Source of the DNA: an uncultured Alphaproteobacteria bacterium
GTDB lineage: Bacteria > Pseudomonadota > Alphaproteobacteria > Micavibrionales > Micavibrionaceae
Reading direction: 5' to 3'
Length of the DNA: 12,285 nucleotides
Assembly: GCA_937124505.1 (NCBI GenBank)
Contig: CAKZKV010000136.1
Coordinates: 1 to 12,285 of the forward strand
Positions 1 through 6,501 of the stretch are shown here, piece by piece. Numbering within the stretch: position 1 is the first letter of the stretch; every line of letters begins with the position of its first letter. The position numbers and the translations under genes are program-made. The notes beneath the pieces were generated by a model. That model was not told where the DNA came from and did no database searches. It saw only the letters and a program-made list of their open reading frames with translations.

Positions 1-325
1 AGATAATCATAAGGCGTTGTCCGAGCGCCGGAAATTGCAATTTACCGGCAGCGCGCATGTGTCTCTTGTCATGGATCACAAGGGGCATCTGCTGGCGGAG
101 CCGCAAGTTTCAACCATGGGCTTGTTTGATGATCAGGACGATGATGAAATGGAGTTTGTCGAGACTTTGCCGGACGAGATATCCGATTTCATCAATGCCA
201 TGAAGCCGCAAGACAGAGGCGACGATGCGGGGGTTGCTGAAAAATGCCGTATCGCCCTGCGTAATTACATTAACGGGTATTTAGGGCTTAAGCCGAAAAC
301 CGTTGTGCATGTAACACGGGTCTGA
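1..325 (+). CDS. rnj: Ribonuclease J, C-terminal end (partial, runs off left edge)
   Basis: The reading frame is open to the first base, so this is the 3' end of a longer gene. About 107 codons are visible and there is no reason to choose an internal start. The visible part matches the RNase J C-terminal domain: a beta strand ending HVSLVMD, then GHLLAEPQVS, an acidic stretch, a helical segment around EISDFINAM, a helix with CRIALRNYI, and the final strand KPKTVVHVTRV. RNase J is a metallo-beta-lactamase/beta-CASP ribonuclease with endo- and 5'-exonuclease activity in RNA processing and turnover. The catalytic metal-binding histidines lie upstream, outside the window, so catalytic competence cannot be judged. 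The last 38 bases overlap the 3' end of the opposite-strand HAD gene. The identification comes from the C-terminal pattern alone. Confidence 0.82.
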   Translation, partial: DNHKALSERRKLQFTGSAHVSLVMDHKGHLLAEPQVSTMGLFDDQDDDEMEFVETLPDEISDFINAMKPQDRGDDAGVAEKCRIALRNYINGYLGLKPKTVVHVTRV

Positions 326-977
326 GTAGGTTCTCAAGTTCTTCCACGCTCATGGCGATATCGTGCGCCCCGGCATTTTTTAATTTCTCCGCATGTGCCT
401 CGTTGCAATGACTGGCACCGCAAAAGCCGATGACGTGCATATTCGCCGCAAGGCCTGCCTTTACGCCGTGTTCACTGTCTTCTATGACGATACAGCGATC
501 GGGGGGTGTTTGCAGGTGATCGGCACTGAACAGGAACAGGTCGGGGAAGGGCTTGGCGCGTTCCACCATATCGGCGGAATAGACATGCTCGCCAAAAAAG
601 TCACTCAGGCCGGTATGGGCCAGTTTTGTGTGCAGGAAAGTCAGGTGGGAACTGGAGGCGACCGCCATGGGGCGTGAAATCTGCGCCAGAATATTTGAAA
701 TATTCTCAACAGGTTGCAGGCGTTTTTCAAATTCAATTTCAAGAAAGGCTTTCAGGTCACTTTCAAAATTTACGGGAAGATTTTTACCAAATTTTTTCTG
801 GTGGTCTTTGTTTGTTTCTTCATAAAAGGCCTTGTCGCCGATGCCCATAAAACGGCTGACATAGTCTTCTTTCTCGTATGTCAGACCCAGATCGGCCAAA
901 GCCTGCATCTGGATTTCCTGATAGAGAATTTCACTTTCAACCAGCACACCGTCACAATCAAATAGTATCGCGTCCAT
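288..977 (-). CDS. HAD-superfamily hydrolase, beta-phosphoglucomutase/phosphatase type
   Basis: This 229-residue protein has all four HAD motifs in order. Motif I is FDCDGVLVES with nucleophile Asp7 and acid/base Asp9, motif II is the VASSS run with Ser108, motif III is Lys142 in AKPFPD, and motif IV is IVIEDS with Glu166-Asp167. The helical stretch between residues 15 and 85 is the subfamily I cap found in beta-phosphoglucomutase, phosphoglycolate phosphatase and sugar-phosphate phosphatases. It is a soluble cytoplasmic enzyme that probably dephosphorylates or isomerises a small phosphometabolite; the substrate cannot be read from the sequence. The length is normal for the family. An AGGAG ribosome-binding site lies about 8 bases before the ATG. 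The gene is divergent from the DsbC-like gene and its 3' end overlaps the RNase J gene. No functional link to the secretion genes is evident. Confidence 0.9.
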   Translation of the reverse strand: MDAILFDCDGVLVESEILYQEIQMQALADLGLTYEKEDYVSRFMGIGDKAFYEETNKDHQKKFGKNLPVNFESDLKAFLEIEFEKRLQPVENISNILAQISRPMAVASSSHLTFLHTKLAHTGLSDFFGEHVYSADMVERAKPFPDLFLFSADHLQTPPDRCIVIEDSEHGVKAGLAANMHVIGFCGASHCNEAHAEKLKNAGAHDIAMSVEELENLLRPVLHAQRFSA

Positions 978-1177
978 TTTTTTATCTCCTTTTGGATTAA
1001 CGTCATAGTCCTTGTGGAGGGGGCTTGTCTAAACACAAAACGTTATATTTTGTTTCATGTTGGAGAAGATCGCAGGGAAGAGAATCAGTCGGATATTAAA
1101 AACATATAATAAAACTTGTCTAATGTTCTGAAACCATGATTAATTATTAAAGTAAAACGCAAACCAGATATTGAATA
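978..1177. promoter_or_regulatory. Divergent intergenic region with candidate promoters for both flanking genes
   Basis: These 200 bases separate the HAD gene from the secretion cluster and hold no gene. Leftward, TAGACA (bases 1026-1031 read on the minus strand), an 18-base spacer and TATGAC (1002-1007) could be a sigma-70 promoter for the HAD gene. Rightward, TTGTCT (1116-1121), 17 bases and ATTAAT (1139-1144) could serve the DsbC-like gene, and a perfect TATAAT stands at 1105-1110 without a good -35. The right half is very AT-rich. All of these are by-eye matches; none is strong. Confidence 0.35.
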
Positions 1178-2038
1178 ATGATGAAATACCTTCCTTTACT
1201 CTCCCTTTTGATGTTCTTGTCCCTTCCCGTTGCCGCGCAGCAAGGTAACCCGGCTGCTCCGGATCTTCCAGACCCCCTGAAGCGTTTAATTGTTGAAGGG
1301 GCGCAAGTGCGTTATCTGGGGCAAATTAATGGCCTTGATGGATGGGTGACGATTCGTCAGGGGCAGGAGCAGTATTTTTATGTGACGCCGGATCTCAAGA
1401 ATTTTGTGATGGGTCTGCTGTTTGATGACACGGGTCGTATGCTGACCATTGATCAGGTGCAGTCCTTACGTAAAAATGAAGGAGAAGTTCTGGATTTGCT
1501 GGCTGAAGGTCAGTTGGAAGATCGCCCAAGGTTAAATGAACTGGCGGGAGACTCTACGGACAGTAAGTTTCAGCTTCAATCTCCTTCTGAGCAGTTGTAC
1601 AGCGATATGGAGCAAAGTAACTGGGTTCCTCTGGGAAATCCAAATGCGCCTGTGATTTATACAATTGTTGATCCTCAATGCCCGCACTGCCACCAATTTC
1701 TGACGGACCTGAAAGATCAGTATATCAAAAGCGGCAAGTTGCAGGTGCGCCTGATTCCTATTGGATTGCGCGAGGAAACAAAAGCTCAGGCGGCATTTTT
1801 GCTGGCGGCTCCAAATCCGGAAGAATTATGGTTTAAACATCTTGCCGGGGATCAGAATGCATTGCCCGCCAAAGCGCACATCAACAAGCAAGGCGTTCAG
1901 CATAATTTGTCTATTATTGAAAACTGGCGACTGGATAGTACGCCGTTTACTGTTTACAAGGCCAAAGATGGTAGTATCAAAATCATTCGTGGTCGTGCAG
2001 ATAATCCTGAGTCTATTTTGAAGGATCTGGTAGGCTAA
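1178..2038 (+). CDS. Periplasmic DsbC/DsbG-like thiol-disulfide protein
   Basis: This 286-residue exported protein begins with a Sec signal peptide (hydrophobic residues 4-18, likely cleavage at VAA-QQ near residue 20). A short DsbC/DsbG-type N-terminal domain follows at roughly 30-90, then a helical linker with acidic stretches, then a thioredoxin-fold domain from about 145. The active site is CPHC at residues 168-171 and the conserved cis-proline is in STPF (Pro256). In this family such proteins isomerise or reduce disulfides in the periplasm, usually as dimers. It leads the rightward run of type IVB secretion genes, so it may help fold machine components; IncI and F-type transfer regions also carry thioredoxin-like proteins. 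ATGs at 1178 and 1181 are alternative starts, both without a strong ribosome-binding site. Function as isomerase versus oxidase is undecided. Confidence 0.82.
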   Translation: MMKYLPLLSLLMFLSLPVAAQQGNPAAPDLPDPLKRLIVEGAQVRYLGQINGLDGWVTIRQGQEQYFYVTPDLKNFVMGLLFDDTGRMLTIDQVQSLRKNEGEVLDLLAEGQLEDRPRLNELAGDSTDSKFQLQSPSEQLYSDMEQSNWVPLGNPNAPVIYTIVDPQCPHCHQFLTDLKDQYIKSGKLQVRLIPIGLREETKAQAAFLLAAPNPEELWFKHLAGDQNALPAKAHINKQGVQHNLSIIENWRLDSTPFTVYKAKDGSIKIIRGRADNPESILKDLVG

Positions 2039-2126
2039 AACAGTCTCTTTTCTGAAAACAATCAATATGGTAAGACTTAATTAGAATAAACATCCTATAC
2101 TTTAATAAAAAGTTCGAAACGGTTCC

Positions 2127-3083
2127 ATGTCGCTACATAACAATATCCTGACCTATATGATTGAAAATCTGGGACTTCCTCTGATGGAGGCCGTTGGGCA
2201 TGTACAAAAGAAAACTGCGACTCCTGAAAATGATGCGGAGATGATGGCCAGGCTTCTGACATCATCGGTCAATCTGGGGATGGCAATTTCCTCAAAAATG
2301 AATGGCGCAACGGATGCGACTCAGGCAGAAGCCTTGCGGTTTCGCCTCATTGCTCTGGCGGCCCATGCTCTATCCGAAAGAGCGAAGTTAAAATCCAAGG
2401 AGCCGACTGATACTGATATTGACAGTTTGAAGGCCACAATAGATTCATTATTTGTTTTTTCGAATAACTTTTCTGTGAATGAGCAAGGGCTTCAATATCT
2501 CGGAACCTTAGGTCTGGAAGATTTTAAAGCGAAAGAATATGCCGAGCTTTCAACCATTGAAGCTTTTCTGCCGATTGTCTCTGCCATGGATCATAAAGAT
2601 CGTGGGTTGTTCCCGAATATTGCAGAGCGGTTACTCAAAGAATCAGATCAACTGGCAGAGCAATTTCAAAAAGAATCTCAAAAGCCAGAAGACGCTATCG
2701 TTTTTATCAAGCAGAAAATTCTGTCCTTGCTGGTGCAGACATTTGTTCATATCTATCCGGATAAAATAGAGAATAATAAATCTATTGGAGATGTCTGGCA
2801 GGAGTTTGATCGTCGCAAAGCTTTGGTTCTTTTGTTGATGGACTATCTTTTGACGGGGCAGAAGAATATAGAAACCTCTGTTGATCAGGGTGATTCGCAG
2901 TCCGTCTCTAAGCCGAATCAGCCCGATTCATCTGCCGCATCGTCTTCCCCACCACCGCCTCCTCCAACACAAGAATCTCCTGTGCTTCCAAAGGCTACAG
3001 AGGCGTCTGAAAATAAAAAAGATGAGGACGGCGGAAGCGATGGTAGCAGTGGCGGAAGCCCCTTAGGGTTTTTTAAAAAGTAG
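2127..3083 (+). CDS. Unrecognised helical protein with proline/serine-rich C-terminal tail
   Basis: I do not recognise this 318-residue protein. There is no signal peptide and no clear transmembrane segment; the most hydrophobic stretches (about 71-82, 198-210 and 232-242) are short and look amphipathic. Residues 1-250 appear mainly alpha-helical. From about 255 the chain is low complexity: a Ser/Pro region with six consecutive prolines, an acidic-lysine patch, a Gly/Ser stretch, and a final PLGFFKK. It contains no cysteine. It lies between an exported thiol-disulfide protein and a lytic transglycosylase and ends 21 bases before the latter, so it is probably co-transcribed with it. A TATACT hexamer at 2096-2101 could be part of a local promoter; the ribosome-binding site before the ATG is weak. 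It could be a cytoplasmic accessory, a coupling factor or a substrate of the secretion system; none of these is shown. Confidence 0.7.
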   Translation: MSLHNNILTYMIENLGLPLMEAVGHVQKKTATPENDAEMMARLLTSSVNLGMAISSKMNGATDATQAEALRFRLIALAAHALSERAKLKSKEPTDTDIDSLKATIDSLFVFSNNFSVNEQGLQYLGTLGLEDFKAKEYAELSTIEAFLPIVSAMDHKDRGLFPNIAERLLKESDQLAEQFQKESQKPEDAIVFIKQKILSLLVQTFVHIYPDKIENNKSIGDVWQEFDRRKALVLLLMDYLLTGQKNIETSVDQGDSQSVSKPNQPDSSAASSSPPPPPPTQESPVLPKATEASENKKDEDGGSDGSSGGSPLGFFKK

Positions 3084-3104
3084 AGTTAGGGAGGGATGTA
3101 AAAA

Positions 3105-3518
3105 ATGATGAATGAAGCCTTTGCAGCCTGCCTGTTGCTCGCGGCGCAAAATTATGCGGTGCCTCCTGCGGCCCTTGTTGGTATTTATCACGTTGAAGGC
3201 GGAAAAGTTGGGCAGCAGGTGCGGAATAAAAACGGCAGTTATGATCTGGGGCCTATGCAAATTAATACAATCTGGATTCCTGAATTGGCTAAAAAATGGG
3301 GAGTGTCAGAGGCGCATGCTAAAAAATGGGTGCGGGATGATGCGTGTACAAATGTGGGGGTCTCTGCCTGGATCCTTCGTGGACATTTGAATGAGACGCA
3401 TAATCTTAAGGAAGCGATTGCCCACTATCATTCCAGAACGCCTAAATACGGAAATACTTACAAGAAAAAAGTGATAAATGTTATGTACAAAAACAGCCTT
3501 GTAAAAAATAAACGATAA
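3105..3518 (+). CDS. Lytic transglycosylase (SLT-like, VirB1/TrbN-type)
   Basis: This 137-residue protein is essentially one lysozyme-like transglycosylase domain. The catalytic glutamate is Glu31 in GIYHVEGG, the conserved GLMQIN-type motif appears as DLGPMQIN (47-54), and the C-terminal AIAHYHS...YKKKV block is typical. Cys9 and Cys81 sit where related secretion-associated transglycosylases carry a structural disulfide. Such enzymes cleave the peptidoglycan MurNAc-GlcNAc bond to make room for an envelope-spanning secretion machine. The start has a good GGGAGGG-type ribosome-binding site, and an in-frame TAA at 3099-3101 rules out an upstream extension. The protein therefore has no conventional cleavable signal peptide, because the hydrophobic N-terminus is already the first domain helix. 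The domain call is firm; the export route is unclear. Confidence 0.85.
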   Translation: MMNEAFAACLLLAAQNYAVPPAALVGIYHVEGGKVGQQVRNKNGSYDLGPMQINTIWIPELAKKWGVSEAHAKKWVRDDACTNVGVSAWILRGHLNETHNLKEAIAHYHSRTPKYGNTYKKKVINVMYKNSLVKNKR

Positions 3519-3616
3519 TAAAGGCTTGCTGCAATAATTTGGACAAGCTATCCTTTTATTTGATAAAACGCTGTTGTAAAAATTTATTTAAATAAAAATT
3601 ACGGACTGTAAAAAAT
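3519..3616 (+). promoter_or_regulatory. AT-rich spacer, possible promoter before dotDCB
   Basis: This 98-base gap separates the transglycosylase from dotD. TTGGAC (3539-3544), a 17-base spacer and GATAAA (3562-3567) make a weak sigma-70-like promoter. An imperfect inverted repeat (AAAGGCTTG at 3520-3528 against CAAG and CCTTT at 3544-3556) followed by T-rich sequence could be a weak terminator for the preceding genes. A 14-base A/T palindrome lies at 3583-3596. These are low-confidence by-eye signals that would mark dotD as the start of its own transcript. Confidence 0.3.
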
Positions 3617-4120
3617 ATGAATACAAAACAAATTATAGCCTTAGGACTTCTTTTGCCTCTGCTGACCGGATGTGGTGGAACCTACATGAAGGGAAACCCG
3701 CAAATTGTCGCAGAGCCGGACAAGATTTCAGCATTATTAGCAGATGCGGCTGATCGTGCGAGTTCTTCTCTGGAGACTCTTGCCGCTATTGAAGCGCAAA
3801 AACGTCAGGTTCCTGCAACGGCGAATCTGGACAATGCGCCGAAAGAATTGAAAAGAGGAATTACCATTAACTGGATTGGTCCTGTTGAAGATATTACAGA
3901 GAAGCTTGCAAACCGCGCGGGGTATTCGTTCCATGTCTATGGGGCTGCTCCTGCCACGCCGATTATTGTTTCTGTCGATGCGGAAAGCAGGCCGATTGTT
4001 GAAGTTCTAAGAAGTGTGGGTGTTCAATTAGGTAGTGAAGCAGCTATCCATGTGAATGCTCAAGACAGAGTAATTGAAATCAGATACGCAACAAAATTCC
4101 AGGACATCGATGATCTCTAA
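3617..4120 (+). CDS. dotD: DotD/TraH-family outer-membrane lipoprotein of type IVB secretion
   Basis: This 167-residue lipoprotein has a signal peptide ending in the lipobox LLTGC; lipidation would be at Cys19. The next residue is glycine, so there is no inner-membrane retention signal and outer-membrane sorting is expected. A helical linker (about 35-80) leads to a compact domain at about 82-158 with the beta-alpha-beta-beta-alpha-beta pattern of DotD (GITINWIGPVEDI, then IIVSVDAESRPIVEVLRSVG, then RVIEIRYA), resembling secretin N-domains. In Legionella, DotD with DotC targets DotH to the outer membrane and forms part of the outer-membrane core. The C-terminal 11 bases overlap the preferred dotC start, indicating translational coupling. 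The call rests on the fold pattern, lipobox, size and the adjacent unmistakable DotC and DotB. Confidence 0.88.
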   Translation: MNTKQIIALGLLLPLLTGCGGTYMKGNPQIVAEPDKISALLADAADRASSSLETLAAIEAQKRQVPATANLDNAPKELKRGITINWIGPVEDITEKLANRAGYSFHVYGAAPATPIIVSVDAESRPIVEVLRSVGVQLGSEAAIHVNAQDRVIEIRYATKFQDIDDL

Positions 4121-5003
4121 AATGACCTTCCCATTAAAAACATTCACCAGAGGCGCTCTGATGGCCTCCCTTTTGCTCTCTGCTCCTTTAAGCAACCAGG
4201 CTTTTGCGCAATTTTTTGCGAGTGCGAAAGTGGAAATCGAGCGTGGTGATTCCACGCATATGCCTCCTCCAACCATTCATACTCTATTCGAATTGGAAGT
4301 TGATGAAGATGGAGGGCCGATCAAGGAAGGCGAGGGGATAGGGCTTGATATTCGTATGGATGCCCTGAAAGAGGCTGCTCTTTCCTATGGTGCACGTGGT
4401 GGCTTGGCTTTTCGTACATATGAAATCCGGAAAGAACTGGATGACAAGGCCCGCTATCTGGATAAAGTATTTAATTTCAGACGCTTACTTATTCGCGCCC
4501 CATCTGGTTTCTTTATTGAACCTCCCGTTGTAACCGAAGCGGACAATAATACATTAATCAATGGCTTGGAAGCTGCTGTTACGGATCGTATGTATAATAT
4601 CAATTCAAATGCCAAATTTGTGAGTGCGCCCAAAACATGGAATCAATATCTTGAACGTGAATGGGGCGAAGTTGAGCCGCCGCCGAATATCTTGAGACCG
4701 GTTAACGATGAAGAACGTCGGATTTGGAAACAAAAAGTAGAAGAAGGCTGGGTCGAAGGGTATGATCAGGCTGACGAAATATTTGAGAGCGATCTGGCTC
4801 TTCTCCTGGCGCATTTCAGAGGGATGGTGCGGTATCGGATTTTGCTGGCACAAGGCATGATTACAGAGCCTTTTACAGCTCTTAAAGATCGTGGTATTAC
4901 CGGAGGTGGTACGAATATGCGTATAGGTGATCGTGCTGTACAGATTATTGATGTTCCACAGCTAATTCCAGAGTCTGCTGAATGGTCACCAGAAAACCGG
5001 TAA
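4110..5003 (+). CDS. dotC: DotC/TraI-family type IVB secretion core protein, without lipobox
   Basis: The chosen ATG gives 297 residues. It has AGGA 5 bases upstream, overlaps the dotD stop and places a normal signal peptide at the N-terminus (basic n-region, LMASLLLSA core, likely cleavage AFA-QF near residue 33). An ATG at 4122 is a possible alternative; a TTG at 4074 would push the signal peptide inward and is unlikely. The mature part follows DotC closely: MPPPTIHTLFEL, a stretch around LKEAALSYGARGGLAFR, KVFNFRRLL, APKTWNQYLEREW (175-187), EEGWVEGYDQADEIF, FRGMVRYRILLAQGM and GITGGGTNMRIGDR. In Legionella, DotC is a lipoprotein that works with DotD to localise DotH. Here there is no cysteine anywhere, so lipidation is impossible and the protein should be soluble in the periplasm or held by partners. 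It overlaps dotB by 22 bases. Confidence 0.93.
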   Translation: MISKMTFPLKTFTRGALMASLLLSAPLSNQAFAQFFASAKVEIERGDSTHMPPPTIHTLFELEVDEDGGPIKEGEGIGLDIRMDALKEAALSYGARGGLAFRTYEIRKELDDKARYLDKVFNFRRLLIRAPSGFFIEPPVVTEADNNTLINGLEAAVTDRMYNINSNAKFVSAPKTWNQYLEREWGEVEPPPNILRPVNDEERRIWKQKVEEGWVEGYDQADEIFESDLALLLAHFRGMVRYRILLAQGMITEPFTALKDRGITGGGTNMRIGDRAVQIIDVPQLIPESAEWSPENR

Positions 5004-6133
5004 GTCTTGCAAAGGCTGAGAATGCGGCTGAAGAAACTTGGCCTGATGAGCCCATGCGTTTCACGGAAGATCATGTCGATCCTTTCCTGTTATGGGCGAT
5101 CAAGAAAAATTCATCTGATATTACCTTTCAATCAGATAAATCAATTTATGGTGATATTCACGGTACAATTTATCCTCTGACTTTTCGTCCCTTGGATGCT
5201 GCCGATATCGCTGCGGTTCTGAATAAAATATATGGCCCGGATGCGCTTGCTCGCCTAGCGAGTGGACGTGATCTGGACGTTTCCTATGAGGTCAAGCCTG
5301 ACCGTTATACGCGGTTTCGGTTCAGAACAAATATTACAGCTATTTTGTCAAAAGGGCGCGATGCTGTGCAGGTTACGATGCGCGTTCTGCCTAATCAGCC
5401 GCCGACAATGGAAGATTTGAATACAGAGCCGGAAATTATCAAATCCTGGGCTCCGAGGCAGGGAATCGCGGTTATAACAGGGCCAACAGGTTCTGGCAAA
5501 ACGACATTGTTGGCCGCCGGCATGCGTATGTTGCTGGAAAGTGTTCGTGGTGTCGGCAAAGTTTTGACTTATGAAGCACCAATTGAATATGTTTACGATA
5601 CCATCGAACAGAGACGGTCTTTGGTGGCGCAGACTGAAATTCCCAGGCACCTTCATGATTTTGCCCACGGAGTTAGAAATGCCTTGCGTCGTAAGCCAAA
5701 TATTATTCTTGTGGGTGAGTCACGGGACCGAGAGACAATTTCTGCTTCTATTGAGGCCGCTCAGACGGGACACCTTGTTTATACCACGACTCACACAATG
5801 GGAGTCGCAAACACTATTTCCCGTATGATTTCAACGTTTGAGATCAATGAACGCCAGGAACGGGCTTTGGCCTTAATGGAATCCATGCGTCTGGTTGTAA
5901 CGCAGGCACTGGTGCAGAAAGTTGGTGGGGGGCGTATTGGTGTGCGGGAATGGATGATTTTTCCAGATGAAGTGCGGGAAAAACTCATGTCTATTGAATT
6001 TACAGAGTGGTCAGCCGAAATACAGAGAATGGTTCCTCTATATGGGCGCACAATGGGGCGTTCGGCAGAGATTATCTTTGAAGAAGGAAAGATTGATAGA
6101 CGGACATATATTATGTTATCATCATCTACTTAA
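4982..6133 (+). CDS. dotB: DotB/TraJ-family secretion ATPase
   Basis: This 383-residue cytoplasmic AAA+ ATPase belongs to the PilT/VirB11 superfamily. The N-terminal domain (about 20-140) carries DEPMRFTEDHVDPFL and the SSDITFQ motif. The catalytic core shows Walker A GPTGSGKT (167-174), the Asp-box region TYEAPIEYVYD with conserved acidic residues, EIPRHLHDFAHGVRNALRRKP as in Legionella DotB, Walker B IILVGESRD (241-249), and the His box with TGHLVYTTTHT (262-272). All expected catalytic residues are present and the length is close to Legionella DotB. DotB forms a hexamer that docks on DotO to energise substrate transfer. The ATG at 4982 lies inside the end of dotC, implying coupled translation; a later ATG at 5054 is possible but would remove a family-like N-terminal extension. 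This is the most secure identification in the secretion cluster. Confidence 0.96.
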   Translation: MVTRKPVSLAKAENAAEETWPDEPMRFTEDHVDPFLLWAIKKNSSDITFQSDKSIYGDIHGTIYPLTFRPLDAADIAAVLNKIYGPDALARLASGRDLDVSYEVKPDRYTRFRFRTNITAILSKGRDAVQVTMRVLPNQPPTMEDLNTEPEIIKSWAPRQGIAVITGPTGSGKTTLLAAGMRMLLESVRGVGKVLTYEAPIEYVYDTIEQRRSLVAQTEIPRHLHDFAHGVRNALRRKPNIILVGESRDRETISASIEAAQTGHLVYTTTHTMGVANTISRMISTFEINERQERALALMESMRLVVTQALVQKVGGGRIGVREWMIFPDEVREKLMSIEFTEWSAEIQRMVPLYGRTMGRSAEIIFEEGKIDRRTYIMLSSST

Positions 6134-6157
6134 GGCATGTAAATAAAGGGGTTTTAT

Positions 6158-6463
6158 ATGGTCTCAAGAGAAGAGTTTGAAAATATTCAGGAGATGCAGA
6201 ATTGGCACTGGAGAAATTCCATGCGTCCAATTCGATTCTTTGCTTTTGATGCCCGTGCGGCCGTTCCTTATATCTTTCTGTTATTATATGCCCGTCTTGT
6301 GACGCTCACTCTATGTATTATTGTGACCACAGTATTTTATATTCTTGAGAGAATGGGTTTGACGGTTCCTTCTGCTTTGCGTAAATTAAGATCATGGCTT
6401 GTTGGACCTAGGCGTCCAGGTTGGATTACCTTGCGTCAGAGACGCATGATTGACTACAAATAG
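6158..6463 (+). CDS. icmT: IcmT/TraK-family inner-membrane protein
   Basis: This is a short membrane protein of 101 residues. The family signature WHWRNSMRPIRFFAFDARAA (16-35) is followed by a hydrophobic region (about 36-62), LERMGLTVPSALRKLRSWLVGPRRP, and a basic C-terminal tail. This is the layout of Legionella IcmT, which is a little shorter, and of IncI TraK. IcmT is required for type IVB function, and Legionella icmT mutants are defective in phagosome escape/egress; its exact place in the machine is not well defined. An AAAGGGG ribosome-binding site precedes the ATG, and the gap from dotB is only 24 bases, so it belongs to the dotD-dotC-dotB transcript. In Legionella icmT lies apart from dotDCB; here it follows dotB directly, as traK follows traJ in IncI plasmids. 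Confidence 0.9.
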   Translation: MVSREEFENIQEMQNWHWRNSMRPIRFFAFDARAAVPYIFLLLYARLVTLTLCIIVTTVFYILERMGLTVPSALRKLRSWLVGPRRPGWITLRQRRMIDYK

Positions 6464-6501
6464 GCTATGTTATTTTTAGACGAACTTAGAGGAACTACCC
6501 T

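Noticed and set aside
17..325. A TTG start giving a complete 102-residue protein
   Set aside because: The frame is open to the window edge and the protein matches only the C-terminal domain of RNase J, so this is a truncated view of a longer gene.
393..965. Rightward open frames opposite the HAD gene
   Set aside because: The HAD gene shows all four catalytic motifs on the other strand; the opposite frames show no family pattern.
3583..3596. Perfect 14-base palindrome TTTATTTAAATAAA upstream of dotD as an operator
   Set aside because: It consists only of A and T in a very AT-rich spacer, where such palindromes arise easily by chance; no second copy was seen upstream of other genes in the window.
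4074..4109. TTG at 4074 as the dotC start
   Set aside because: It would add 12 polar residues ahead of a normal signal peptide and lies deep inside dotD; the ATG at 4110 has a better ribosome-binding site.
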